A DNA stretch of 64,000 nucleotides from Oreohelix idahoensis. Lineage: Eukaryota > Mollusca > Gastropoda > Stylommatophora > Oreohelicidae. The notes under the pieces were generated by a model. The model did no database searches and was not told the origin of the DNA. It saw only the letters and a program-made list of their open reading frames with translations. Below, piece after piece: positions 43,354 to 52,496 of the stretch (positions are counted from its first letter, which is position 1; every line of letters begins with the position of its first letter). The translations under genes were made by a program, and so were the position numbers. The stretch spans positions 620,001 through 684,000 of the forward strand of contig JAMPIV010000305.1 of the NCBI GenBank assembly GCA_024509875.1, in the 5' to 3' direction.

Positions 43354-43450
43354 CTTTGCCTCTAACTCAGCATCAATTCTGCCCTGCTCGTGTACTAACA
43401 CACCAAACTGCTTTGTGCTAAGGAGTTGACGCTCTCGATCTGTCAGCAAT
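43354..43450 (-). CDS. AP1AR: AP1AR-like internal exon (LLTDRERQ block)
   Basis: A 97-nt exon from acceptor ttttgaaacccag to donor GCAAAG/gtaact. It ends in phase 0, as needed by the exon at 29371. It encodes LLTDRERQLLSTKQFGVLVH and then EQGRIDAELEAK, corresponding to the LTEEE...RERHY-type block preceding the Glu-rich helix in vertebrate AP1AR. The open frame actually extends upstream through the presumed intron to about 43870, so a longer exon is possible; the hydrophobic run VVFLSPLLAVTILILL there is then either intronic pyrimidine tract or an unusual addition. Confidence 0.65.
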
Positions 43451-43671
43451 CTGGGTTTCAAAAGTATGAGGATGGTAACAGCCAACAGCGGTGACAAGAA
43501 AACAACAGTAATGTGATAAACTTGGCTCATAATTAAGGAAATACAGCTCAACAATGTGTTATACCAAGATGTGGAAGCGTTTTTATTATTCAATGCATGG
43601 CGACAAGCTTTGATGGCGTGGTATTCTTTTTGTTTATTCTTTGCATTAATTTTCTCACGTCTCTCACTTAC

Positions 43672-43710
43672 CTCTTCCTTTCTTTCCCTTCCCTGATGAA
43701 GGCCTTCTGG
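43672..43710 (-). CDS. AP1AR: Tentative 39-nt upstream exon of the AP1AR-like gene
   Basis: Flanked by cctacattgcag and the near-perfect donor gtaagtgaga. The phase that fits the next exon encodes QKAFIREGKERK. It has no clear counterpart in the vertebrate protein and a weak polypyrimidine tract, so it may be spurious. Confidence 0.35.
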
Positions 43711-44166
43711 CTGCAATGTAGGCAATTTTCTTTGTGTTTGGTCCAAGTACAACTCATTACCCATTCCCCCCTTCCCCCTTATTTTAAAATATACCCATCC
43801 TTCAATAGTAATGTGACAAAAAAGAGAAAAATTATAAACAGTATGAAGTGAACAATGAAAACTCAATTGCAAGCATTATAAAACGACAATTTCTAAATTT
43901 ACAAAACATTTTGCAAAAATGAAGATCAGAATTTCAATCCTGTTAAGAAATTTGTCCTGCACAGTTTTTAAGTTACATTTTCTACAACTTTCACTTTCTG
44001 TTGTACACCCATTTTAGCAGCTGAATAAGATGTCCTGCCTTTTCATTTGTCTAAAAATATCATACTCCTAATCAAGCAAATATGGCTCCATAAAATACTC
44101 AGACATGACTAAACAAGCAACGTGGCTCTATAAATACAATGATTCAATTATACAAAGAATAGTAAT
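43711..44166. other. Intron sequence, nothing recognised
   Basis: No element, RNA or exon could be supported. Short repeats of the type aagcaa-atggctc occur toward the right end. Confidence 0.4.
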
Positions 44167-44454
44167 CCACAAACCAGAGTTGTGGAGTCAGCCGAAAAAT
44201 TTACAGATTCCCAGATTCCGGCTCTAGAAATTTTAGAAGTCAGACTCCGACTCCCGACTACAGTTTTTCTTTTTTAGTCATCTCTTCTTCTTCTTTGAAT
44301 CTTAGCCGCCGACCGTCAAAGCAGTCAGTGGCCATTACGCCTGGTGGCGTCTTGTAGGGCAACAACAAATTGATTCCACTTTTTTAGTCATAAAATTTGG
44401 AACCCAGGTGTTCTTTTTTTACCGATTCCGACTGATCAGCCCTATGCCACAAAC
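44167..44454. mobile_element. hAT-type MITE with nested LINE-A fragment
   Basis: 8-bp duplications ccacaaac (44167-44174, 44447-44454) enclose ends cagagttgtggagtcagccg and, from the other strand, catagggctgatcagtcgg, as in non-autonomous hAT elements. A 98-bp minus-strand LINE-A 3' scrap (44281-44378; gaatcttagccgccgaccgt) sits inside, with its own duplication cttttttagtca (44269-44280, 44379-44390). Confidence 0.75.
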
Positions 44455-44579
44455 ATCATGCTCTAAAATAAACACTGTCCCTGATAAAGTTAATATGGCT
44501 CAATATAACACTCTGATCCGACTCAACAAGCAAAATGGCTCAATATAACACTCTGATCTGACTCAACAAGCAATATGGC

Positions 44580-44756
44580 TGCTTGCGCAGAACAGAATTG
44601 CAATGGTATGACAAGATCATACATGCGGAAGTCGTAGAAAGAACTAGGCAATTACCAGTAGAACAAGAGGTAAGGAGAAGATGCTCATGTTAGGTAGAAC
44701 ACCTGCTGATAAAACCAGCTGATAGCATGACAAGGCAGTCCATGTTCTGGAATCCC
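44580..44756 (+). mobile_element. LINE-B 3' fragment, first piece
   Basis: Plus-strand LINE-B sequence (accagtagaacaagaggtaa, acaaggcagtccatgttctg). It is split from its continuation (45281-45321, then 54907-55045) by a tandem array and by element B. Confidence 0.6.
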
Positions 44757-45285
44757 CAGGGTTTCAGCCTCAAACTGACTACTGCTTTCTTTGAGAACAT
44801 TCAAGTGGACGTCTGAGAGTGTATGAAGAAGAATCCCCAGGATTTCAAATAGCCTCAAACTGACTACTGCTTTCTTTGAGAACATTCAAGTGGACGTCTG
44901 AGAGTGTACGAAGAAGAAGAATCCCCAGGATTTCAAATAGCCTCAAACTGACTACTGCTTTCTTTGAGAACATTCAAGTGGACATCTGAGAGTGTATGAA
45001 GAAGAATCCCCAGGATTTCAAATAGCCTCAAACTGACTACTGCTTTCTTTGAGAATATTCAAGTGGACGTCTGAGAGTGTACGAAGAAGAAGAATCCCCA
45101 GGATTTCAAATAGCCTCAAACTGACTACTGCTTTCTTTGAGAACATTCAAGTGGACGTCTGAGAGTGTATGAAGAAGAAGAATCCCCAGGATTTCAAATA
45201 GCCTCAAACTGACTACTGCTTTCTTTGAGAACATTCAAGTGGACGACGTCTGAGAGTGTAGGAAGAAGAAGAATCCCCAGGGTAA
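44757..45285. repeat. 85-90-bp tandem array within LINE-B
   Basis: Six copies of a unit of about 85-90 bp (gaatccccaggatttcaaat, then agcctcaaactgactactgc, tttgagaacattcaagtgga). The array begins and ends at the LINE word gaatccccagg, so it expanded in place inside the LINE copy. Confidence 0.85.
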
Positions 45286-45316
45286 GAGAAATAGAGGGAG
45301 ACAACACACAGTATGG

Positions 45317-45321
45317 AAGCC
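45317..45321. repeat. Target-site duplication AAGCC, left (element B)
   Basis: Identical to 54907-54911. Confidence 0.85.
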
Positions 45322-47732
45322 TGTCATGAAATATTCTAATCCACATATATAAATTATTAGGTAAATATGAAGCCTAACAAATAAAATTAATAAAGAGAAG
45401 AGCAATGGTAAAATGACAGTGCTGTCACAAGGAATGTACTCGAAATCCCCCTTGTTTTCTGCTTCGTCTGCAAATTGTAACGCTTTCACGTTGATAGTAA
45501 AAGCTTACTGTATTATACCCGCTTTCTTCAATGAAACGTGTGCTGTATTTCTTGGAAAAACATTAAGAGGCAGACTGCGTAATGACCTAAATTTTAAATT
45601 CCATTCATGTCTTTTTCTACATTACGTTACCAAAACGAACGAACAGATGGACAAAAGGATAGCGAGAAGGGAGAGGCAGAAAGCCGAACATTAAACACGC
45701 GTCGCGCGATACACAATTACTACTATCACGCGTGTAAGTCTACAAGCACTAACTTTTTCAGACGGACAGTGATAAAATACACTACCCTTTCCCAGAGTTA
45801 GGTTTATAAATCATAAAAAACTCTTATTAGAAAAGATAACATTAGATGGGTTTACGGTTGAAAACATAACAGTACCCAGACAGCACATCTTCGAAACAGG
45901 AGGTAGAAGAAATTGCATATTTTGAACGCAGCCACGTAGCTCCTTTAAATTTGTATTTTTGGGTTCCTTAGGGCTTGCTGACAAATAATATGTAAAACGT
46001 TACGCAAATAGTCCAGGAATTAATAAATTATACCCAAAATAAAATATTGGGGGTGCCTGACAGCATAAAATCATTTCTGCTCATAAGATTTTTTTTTAAC
46101 GTGTTTGAAAAAAATTTACGTTACAGAAATAGCCTACCATGTAAACTCCAAATTGATTGGAGCGCAACAAATGAAAGCCTAACCACGATTGGTCGGGCTA
46201 TAAATACTATCTTGGTTGTTAGGGGAAACGGGGAAAGGTAACATTTTTTCAAACACTTGTCGAAACGGGGCTCATTGGTCAGACTCGCTGATATACACAC
46301 TTGGGAGCGTTAGTTCGAAACCACTTGTTTAAAATAGCTTGATAAAGCATCAGTGCGTTGAAGCCAGCATATATTTTGCTAAATAAAAGCCTGGAACATA
46401 GGCAGATGGAAATTTGTGCCAGTTTGTGCCAGAATTCATTGCTAATCAACGTATCTGTGTTTATTCGTATGAATTGTGGTAAGCTTGAACCATTCAATAT
46501 CTTTTAATGAAAATTGAATGTGAATTGTTGATTTATGCCTGTATATATATGTGTAGTTCAGTGGCAAACGTGAGGTAAAGCCTGTAATGCTCCAGCCTGA
46601 ACAGAGGGTGTCGGAGAGAAGTAAAACGGCATGGAATGGCCAAATAGTACACTGACACCTGGATGATTGATTAGACAGAAATAATGCTGGAAGTGCAGAG
46701 GCGTAGTAACCATTAAGAAGGGTAATACTGGTATAAAGTATTTCAGATGAAGCTGACTGTTGGCCTAACGCTCTGAACGCAATGTTTGTGATGTATTGTG
46801 ATCAGTGTAAAAAGAAAATATAAATTAGTTATGAAGTAGAAGGTACATCCTTCTTGATTTCAGGGACAGTGGTCTTGATGGTACTGAGCAGCACCTGGTC
46901 AGAGCTTTGCTGAATCCAGAGTCGGACAGCATACTCCTTGGTCTTTTTAGCTATCAGTGAGGTGTCTCCTGAGCCCAGAGGAGAATTCGAGCAGAGGAGT
47001 CCTTTCCTGCCGCCATCACGCCAGATAAGCGAATTGGCCAGCTGAGCTCAACATTATGTCCCCTCATCTTGAACTGACTTTTTAAAATTAACATTAAGAG
47101 GGGAATTTACTTGTCTTAAAATCAGGAACTGTGAACATCTCCAATACTAGTCCCTAAAGACAAACTATTGAAGTCATGATGACAAATACCAACAGAGCTT
47201 GAACAAAACAAAACCAGTATTACCTCATTTTACTACTACACAACTGACACACATAGAACATTTGTAATAATATATGTCACTACAATATTCATATTAAATA
47301 CATTCTGTACATAACTTGTAATTTAAATTGATTGTGATTCCTGGTTCCCTTGTAGTTGAATCAGGACACATATTCATTCATGCCAGTAATGAATACATAT
47401 TGTTATTTGAAAGTTTATCAGTGACTCTTTTAAGATATCTTTGTAGAGTGTTATATGTATGTGAGTGTCACAGTGTTGTCAAGAGTAGTGGATTAAATTA
47501 AATTGTTTATCTGTCTGTTGTTGTGACTTACACTTCACCATACACATACCCTAGACACATAACGTAGCATCACACTATTCCAGAATAATTCTGACTGAGA
47601 TATATAGATATGTGGTAGCAAGTAAGGTTATCTATAATACACTACTCTTAATAGATATAGATACCTTCACAGCTGATCTCAGTCAGTACACTAAGTTCCC
47701 TATAAGTATTTATAACATCCCACTTCACCACA
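45322..47732 (+). repeat. Element B 5' LTR (2411 bp)
   Basis: Runs from tgtcatgaaatattc to cacttcaccaca. Essentially identical to 52497-54906. Confidence 0.92.
46189..46387 (+). promoter_or_regulatory. Likely element B LTR promoter and polyadenylation signal
   Basis: attggtcggg (reverse CCAAT) precedes TATAAATA at 46199-46206, and AATAAA lies at 46382-46387. The same arrangement recurs in the right LTR (TATAAATA at 53374-53381). If used, transcription would start around 46230 and the R region would be about 170 bp, leaving a U5 of about 1.3 kb. Confidence 0.45.
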
Positions 47733-47936
47733 TATATTGGGGTCTCGCTCTTGGGATTTTGAATCTTTAACTATTAAAAATATTGGGGGTAATTCACTTC
47801 AGGGAATATAAGAATTAAAAGGTATCCTTGGGTGGAATTAAATAAGGTTGAGCTCACGGTGCCTGTGTTGTCCATTAGATATATAGTTAGAAATTGAATT
47901 GTTGGTTAGACATTATAAAAATTTACCTGATAGACA
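47733..47936 (+). other. Element B primer-binding site and leader
   Basis: tatatTGGGGTCTCGCTCTTGG followed by GATTTTGAATC is complementary to a tRNA 3' end including the T-arm, and resembles the site of element C. About 200 bp of leader precede gag. Confidence 0.6.
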
Positions 47937-49586
47937 ATGGCGGACCTGGCCAAATTTCGATCTGCTGCGGTTCAGACTGCAAAAGAGTTAGGATTAGATG
48001 GGCAAGTTATGGTTGCCTATGTCACAACGGAATGTGACAAATTTATTGAACGCGAAGAAAGAAGATTAGAAAAAGAAGCCGAAAGAAGGTTAGAGGCTGA
48101 AAGGGAAATTAAGAAGTTACAATTTGAAGCTGAGGCTGAGACTAAGAGGTTGCAGATTGAGGCTGACAAAGAGGCTAAAGCATTGGAAGCCGAGGAAAGA
48201 AGACAAGCTGCAGAAAGGGAAGAGAAGAAATTAGCTGCAGAAAGAGAAGAGAAGAAATTAGCTGCAGAAAGAGAAGAGAAGAAATTAGCTGCAGAAAGAG
48301 AAGAGAAGAGATTAGCTGCAGAGAGGGAAGCAGAAAAGGAGGAGAAGAGATTACAAAGGGAACATGAGTTACGACTAAGGGAGTTTGAGTTTCAAGGCCA
48401 TGCTCCTGAAAATGGTGCCAGTCCCTTTGCCTCTGATGCTACGGTTACTCAGGGAGCCTCAACCTCAGCTATGAATTTTCATTTAGATCATTTTGTTGAG
48501 AAAGACGATGATATTGAGAGCTATATAAATAGGTATGAACTATTAGCTACCACGTATGGGTTAGAGAGAGAAAGGTGGAGCTTAAAGTTATCTCAGGGAC
48601 TTCGTGGGGCAGCTTATGAAGTTTTTGCAAAAATGAGCAGAGGTGATCAGGAAAATTATGACATGCTAAAGCAGGCTCTTTTGTTAAGGTATGAAAAGAA
48701 TGCAGAGTTTTACAGGAAAAAATTTAGGAATGCTAAACTACTGTCAGGTGAAACCTATCACCAGTTCTCTGCACGAATAGAGACATACTTGGAGAAATGG
48801 ACTTCTCTGGGGAAAACCCAAGATCTTAAGGAAATGGTCCTTATAGAGCAACTAAGAGAGTCCATGGCTCCAGACCTGAGAAAGTTTCTCATGGAACAAG
48901 GTGCAGAGAGGCTGGGTGAGTTGCTAAATGTTGCTGAAAGGTATCAAGCAGCTCAAGCAGAGGTAACAGGTAATAAAAAGAAACAGGTGGATAACTTTAG
49001 GGCACCACAGAACTTTAATAAATTTGATCCTAGGGATCAAAATAAAGGTAAGCACCAATTTGATAGGCCACGGTATGACAATAAAAATAAATTCCCACAA
49101 TTCGATGAAAGGAAATATGATGAAAGAAAATCTTTCAACCAAGGAAAAAGGTGGTGTAAAAATTGTAAGATGAACAATCATGACACTGACCATTGTAGAA
49201 GGAAACCTCCTCATTTTGCTGCTATGACATCGGGGAAAAAGGAAAAGAAGGGCAAACCTGAAGAATTACAGGAACCATACCACCCCCCAGTGTGTGAAGA
49301 TGTCATTTGTAATGGTGTCACTATAAGATGTTTATATGATACCGGTTTAGATTACGATTCCGTTGTGAGTTCTCACCTGGTGCAGGCCGATCAATACACC
49401 ACAGAAACAGTGGAGATTCAAACTGCAACCAAGGATGTAGCTACCATGACACTTCCCGTCGCCCGAATAAAAGTGAAAACGCGATATGTGGAAGGAATCA
49501 TAAAAGCAGCAGTGATAAATGAGCCAATCTACCCTCTAATATTGGGGTGTAGATATGTCTTCTTGGGAATCCCAAGAGACCTGTGA
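47937..49586 (+). CDS. Element B gag-protease polyprotein
   Basis: 549 codons. Residues 38-150 form a charged coiled coil containing four near-identical EREEKKLAA repeats. Residues 175-345 are the helical capsid domain (WSLKLSQGLRGAAYEVFAKM, ALLLRYEKNAEFYRKKFR, VLIEQLRESMAPDLRKFL), of the type from which the vertebrate SCAN domain is believed to derive. A CCHC knuckle is at 407-420 (CKNCKMNNHDTDHC). The aspartic protease follows with CLYDTGLDYDS (D468-T-G) and LILGCRYVFLG. It ends with TGA immediately after the protease, whereas in element C the homologous frame runs on into integrase. Confidence 0.9.
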   Translation: MADLAKFRSAAVQTAKELGLDGQVMVAYVTTECDKFIEREERRLEKEAERRLEAEREIKKLQFEAEAETKRLQIEADKEAKALEAEERRQAAEREEKKLAAEREEKKLAAEREEKKLAAEREEKRLAAEREAEKEEKRLQREHELRLREFEFQGHAPENGASPFASDATVTQGASTSAMNFHLDHFVEKDDDIESYINRYELLATTYGLERERWSLKLSQGLRGAAYEVFAKMSRGDQENYDMLKQALLLRYEKNAEFYRKKFRNAKLLSGETYHQFSARIETYLEKWTSLGKTQDLKEMVLIEQLRESMAPDLRKFLMEQGAERLGELLNVAERYQAAQAEVTGNKKKQVDNFRAPQNFNKFDPRDQNKGKHQFDRPRYDNKNKFPQFDERKYDERKSFNQGKRWCKNCKMNNHDTDHCRRKPPHFAAMTSGKKEKKGKPEELQEPYHPPVCEDVICNGVTIRCLYDTGLDYDSVVSSHLVQADQYTTETVEIQTATKDVATMTLPVARIKVKTRYVEGIIKAAVINEPIYPLILGCRYVFLGIPRDL

Positions 49587-52429
49587 TATTGGCAACAGTG
49601 CAGACCAGATCACAGACAAAGAAGGAGGAGGATAATCCAATAAATACTCACCCAGATGAGATGAGGAAGGCACAGGCTGAGGACAAAACACTCAAGCCAT
49701 GTTTCAAGAAGTTGCCCAAATCTCATACACCTCCAGGCAAGGGAGAGTTTTATATGAAGAACAAATTGATATATAGGAAGGCTGGATCTGAATCCAATGG
49801 TCACGGACAGCTGGTCCTTCCCACTTCATATAGGACTAAAGTGTTGGAACTAGGGCATGCGATTCCCTTCAGTGGTCATATGGGAATCAGCGCAACAGGA
49901 CAGCGAATAGCTTGTCACTATTTCTGGCCAGGAATAACTGAAGATATCAAACGATATGTAAAATCCTGTCCAGAGTGCCAACGAGTAGCACCTAAACATT
50001 GGACTGCACCAGCAACTCTGGGGGAAATGCCCATAGTGGGAACACCCTTTGAGAGAGTTGCCGTGGATCTTGTGGGACCTCTCACCCGAACCAAGAGAAG
50101 GAACAGCTACATTCTGACTCTGGTGGACACTTGTTCTATGTGGGGAGAGGCAGTAGCCCTGTCATCGATTGATTCAAAACATGTGGCAGAGGCATTGCTC
50201 ACAATTTTCACAAGGTTAGGCTTTCCCAATCAAATCTTGACTGATAATGGCTCTCAGTTCAAGGGGAAACTAACTGAAGAAGTTTTCAGGATCTTCCAGG
50301 CCAAACACTTCCATTGTAGTGTGTATCATCCCCAAGGGAACGGCCAAGTGGAAAGATTTAACGGCACATTGATGTCGATCCTGAGAAAGTTGGCACACGA
50401 AAAACCAGATACATGGGACCAGTACCTGCACGCCGCCCTCTTTGCTTATCGGGAGGTACCCCATAGTTCAACCGGTATGGCCCCGGCAACATTATTGTTT
50501 GGAAGGCCAATAAAAGGTCCACTTGAAGCTTTGTTAAGAACGTGGACTGATGAAAAGGCAGAGGAAAACATTACATCTTCATACCAATATGTGAATGAGC
50601 TGACCACTCGGTTAAAAACTGGCTGGAAACTTGCCAATGAAAATTTGAAACAAGCCAGGAAGAAACATGCTGCCTATTATAACAGGAAGGCGAAAGACAG
50701 AAATTTGGCTGTGGGAGAGAAAGTACTGCTTCTTTTGCCCGGGAGTCAGAATAAGTTACAAATTGGATGGCAGGGTCCATATACAGTTCTAGAGAAGGTG
50801 TCTAGAACAAATTATAAGATAGATAAGAAGGGGAAAGAAAAAATCTATCATGTGAATCTCCTGAAGAAATATTTGGAAAGAGAACATCAGGAAGAGACAC
50901 ACTTGTTGACCTTGTCCATCGCCATGGAGATGAAAAAGGAACCACTTTCATCATTTGAATATCCATTACACCCCTGTGAGACAGCAGCACAGGTGAAAAT
51001 CAGTACACATTTAACGAAAACTCAGAAAGAGAGAGTGCAACAGGTTCTAAATAATCATGCAGAGGTGTTAACAGACCGACCAGGGCATACAAACCTATTG
51101 GAATATGATATGAAACTCATAGACTCCACACCTGTCTGTATGAAACCATATTCGATTCCGTTTGCTAAGGAAAAAGCTTTGAAGGAAGAGATAGACTATC
51201 TGTTGAAGGAAGGAATTATTTCGCACAGTGAGTCTTCGTATAGTTCCGGTGTTGTACTCTTAAGGAAGCCCTCTGGAGAACATAGACTCTGTATAGATTA
51301 CAGGAGACTGAATGCTATTACAGAAGGACAGGTGGATCCATTGCCGGATACAAATCAGCTGTTTGCCAGACTAAATAAAGCTAAATATTTCTCAAAAGTG
51401 GATCTGAGTAAAGGATACTATCAGATTCCAGTAAAGCCTGAGGTTAGACCATACCTAGCTTTTAGTACCTCAGAAGGACACTATGAGTTTAATAGATTGC
51501 CATTTGGATTGAAGAATGCGCCTAGTGTCTTCTCTAGAATGATGAGAAAATTATTGGATCCTCTGAATAATCCCTGTATAACAAATTTTATGGATGATAT
51601 CCTTATAGCAACAGAAACATTTGAGGAACACATTGACTCTCTGAACATGCTGTTTGATCGACTTAGGGAGGCAAATTTAACAGCCCGACCAACCAAATGT
51701 TGCGTTGGATGTAAAGAATTGGAATTTTTGGGACACACAGTTTATCAGGGAAACATGACCCCTGACCCAAAGAATTTAGAGAAACTACAGAAAGCCCCGA
51801 GACCACAAACCAAGAAGGACGTGAGATCCTTTGTCTCATTATGTGGTTTCTACCAGAAGTATATCAAAAACTTTAATTCCATATGTGCACCGTTAACTGA
51901 ATTGACACGTAAAGGACTTCCAGATCGCATTACATGGACACCACAATGTGAAATGACTTACCAAGAATTGAAGGAAAAGCTCACAAGTAAACCCATTTTG
52001 AAATTACCTGACTTAAGTCAAGAATTCATAGTAAGGACGGATGCAAGTAATATTGGGTTAGGTGCAACTCTACTACAGAAATCAGATGCATTGGATGGGG
52101 AATTAAGCCCAGTGGCATATGCTAGCAGAAAGTTGAATAAAGCTGAAATCAACTACTCAACTAGCGAAAAAGAATGTCTTGCAGTAATATGGGCAATAAA
52201 GAAATTCAATATTTATCTATATGGGAAGGCATTTAAGTTGCAAACTGACCACAAACCTTTATCGTTTTTAGCACAGGCTAAGCATGAGAACTCTAGGTTA
52301 CTCCGATGGTCTTTGCTTCTGGCTCCATATAATTTTAGCATTGAATATATATCTGGAAAAACCAATCTGGGAGCGGATTTTTTAAGCCGCCATCCGTGTG
52401 ATGAGAATCACCGTAAACCCCAGAAATAA
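49583..52429 (+). CDS. Element B integrase-RT-RNase H polyprotein
   Basis: 948 codons, in the -1 frame relative to gag-protease with a 4-nt overlap; it opens at a GTG and so is probably expressed by frameshifting or was split by a one-base change. Integrase: zinc finger H92, H99, C129, C132; catalytic D162, D221, E257 (VAVDLVGP, LTDNGSQF, QVERFNG); GPY/F at about 398-400 (GWQGPYTVLEK). RT: SKVDLSKGYYQIP (D607), LPFGLKNAPSVF, NFMDDILIA (D671, D672). RNase H: D820, E864, D889, D932. All catalytic residues are present and the frame is open throughout. Confidence 0.92.
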   Translation: MILATVQTRSQTKKEEDNPINTHPDEMRKAQAEDKTLKPCFKKLPKSHTPPGKGEFYMKNKLIYRKAGSESNGHGQLVLPTSYRTKVLELGHAIPFSGHMGISATGQRIACHYFWPGITEDIKRYVKSCPECQRVAPKHWTAPATLGEMPIVGTPFERVAVDLVGPLTRTKRRNSYILTLVDTCSMWGEAVALSSIDSKHVAEALLTIFTRLGFPNQILTDNGSQFKGKLTEEVFRIFQAKHFHCSVYHPQGNGQVERFNGTLMSILRKLAHEKPDTWDQYLHAALFAYREVPHSSTGMAPATLLFGRPIKGPLEALLRTWTDEKAEENITSSYQYVNELTTRLKTGWKLANENLKQARKKHAAYYNRKAKDRNLAVGEKVLLLLPGSQNKLQIGWQGPYTVLEKVSRTNYKIDKKGKEKIYHVNLLKKYLEREHQEETHLLTLSIAMEMKKEPLSSFEYPLHPCETAAQVKISTHLTKTQKERVQQVLNNHAEVLTDRPGHTNLLEYDMKLIDSTPVCMKPYSIPFAKEKALKEEIDYLLKEGIISHSESSYSSGVVLLRKPSGEHRLCIDYRRLNAITEGQVDPLPDTNQLFARLNKAKYFSKVDLSKGYYQIPVKPEVRPYLAFSTSEGHYEFNRLPFGLKNAPSVFSRMMRKLLDPLNNPCITNFMDDILIATETFEEHIDSLNMLFDRLREANLTARPTKCCVGCKELEFLGHTVYQGNMTPDPKNLEKLQKAPRPQTKKDVRSFVSLCGFYQKYIKNFNSICAPLTELTRKGLPDRITWTPQCEMTYQELKEKLTSKPILKLPDLSQEFIVRTDASNIGLGATLLQKSDALDGELSPVAYASRKLNKAEINYSTSEKECLAVIWAIKKFNIYLYGKAFKLQTDHKPLSFLAQAKHENSRLLRWSLLLAPYNFSIEYISGKTNLGADFLSRHPCDENHRKPQK

Positions 52430-52485
52430 TAATAAATTTCTCTATGTGTATATAGAATAAAGGACTGACATATAATGTCTGTTTT

Positions 52486-52496
52486 AAGAGGGGAGG
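52486..52496 (+). other. Element B polypurine tract
   Basis: aagaggggagg, directly against the 3' LTR. It primes plus-strand synthesis in LTR elements. Confidence 0.8.

Larger units (their letters stand above)
8429..43450 (-). other. AP1AR: AP1AR-like host gene (gadkin/gamma-BAR), partial, exons 2-6 of those seen
   Basis: Five minus-strand exons with AG/GT borders (43354-43450, 29371-29522, 25919-26001, 12131-12232, 8429-8568), plus a tentative 39-nt exon upstream (43672-43710), join in compatible phases into about 204 codons. The order of recognisable blocks matches vertebrate AP1AR: a Glu/Lys-rich helix ending EREEAAFYEAKQEAARVAKL, then GDEDEFENFLASVKARS, an acidic Trp motif DVEWGQEA, and EWDPDFVSAENDD near the C-terminus. 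Known role in vertebrates: a palmitoylated adaptor of trans-Golgi/endosomal vesicles that binds the AP-1 gamma ear and kinesin-1 and restrains Arp2/3. The N-terminal exon with the palmitoylated cysteines is not seen and is probably upstream of this window (higher coordinates). Introns of 3.4-13.8 kb are filled with mobile elements. Confidence 0.75.

Noticed and set aside
43460..43525. Transmembrane segment VVFLSPLLAVTILILL as part of the AP1AR-like protein
   Set aside because: It lies upstream of a good splice acceptor, is encoded by what would be the pyrimidine tract on the gene's strand, and the vertebrate protein has no membrane span. Kept only as an alternative.
45413..46241. Small ORFs repeated at 52588-53416
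   Set aside because: They are inside the duplicated 2.4-kb LTR of element B and show no coding features.
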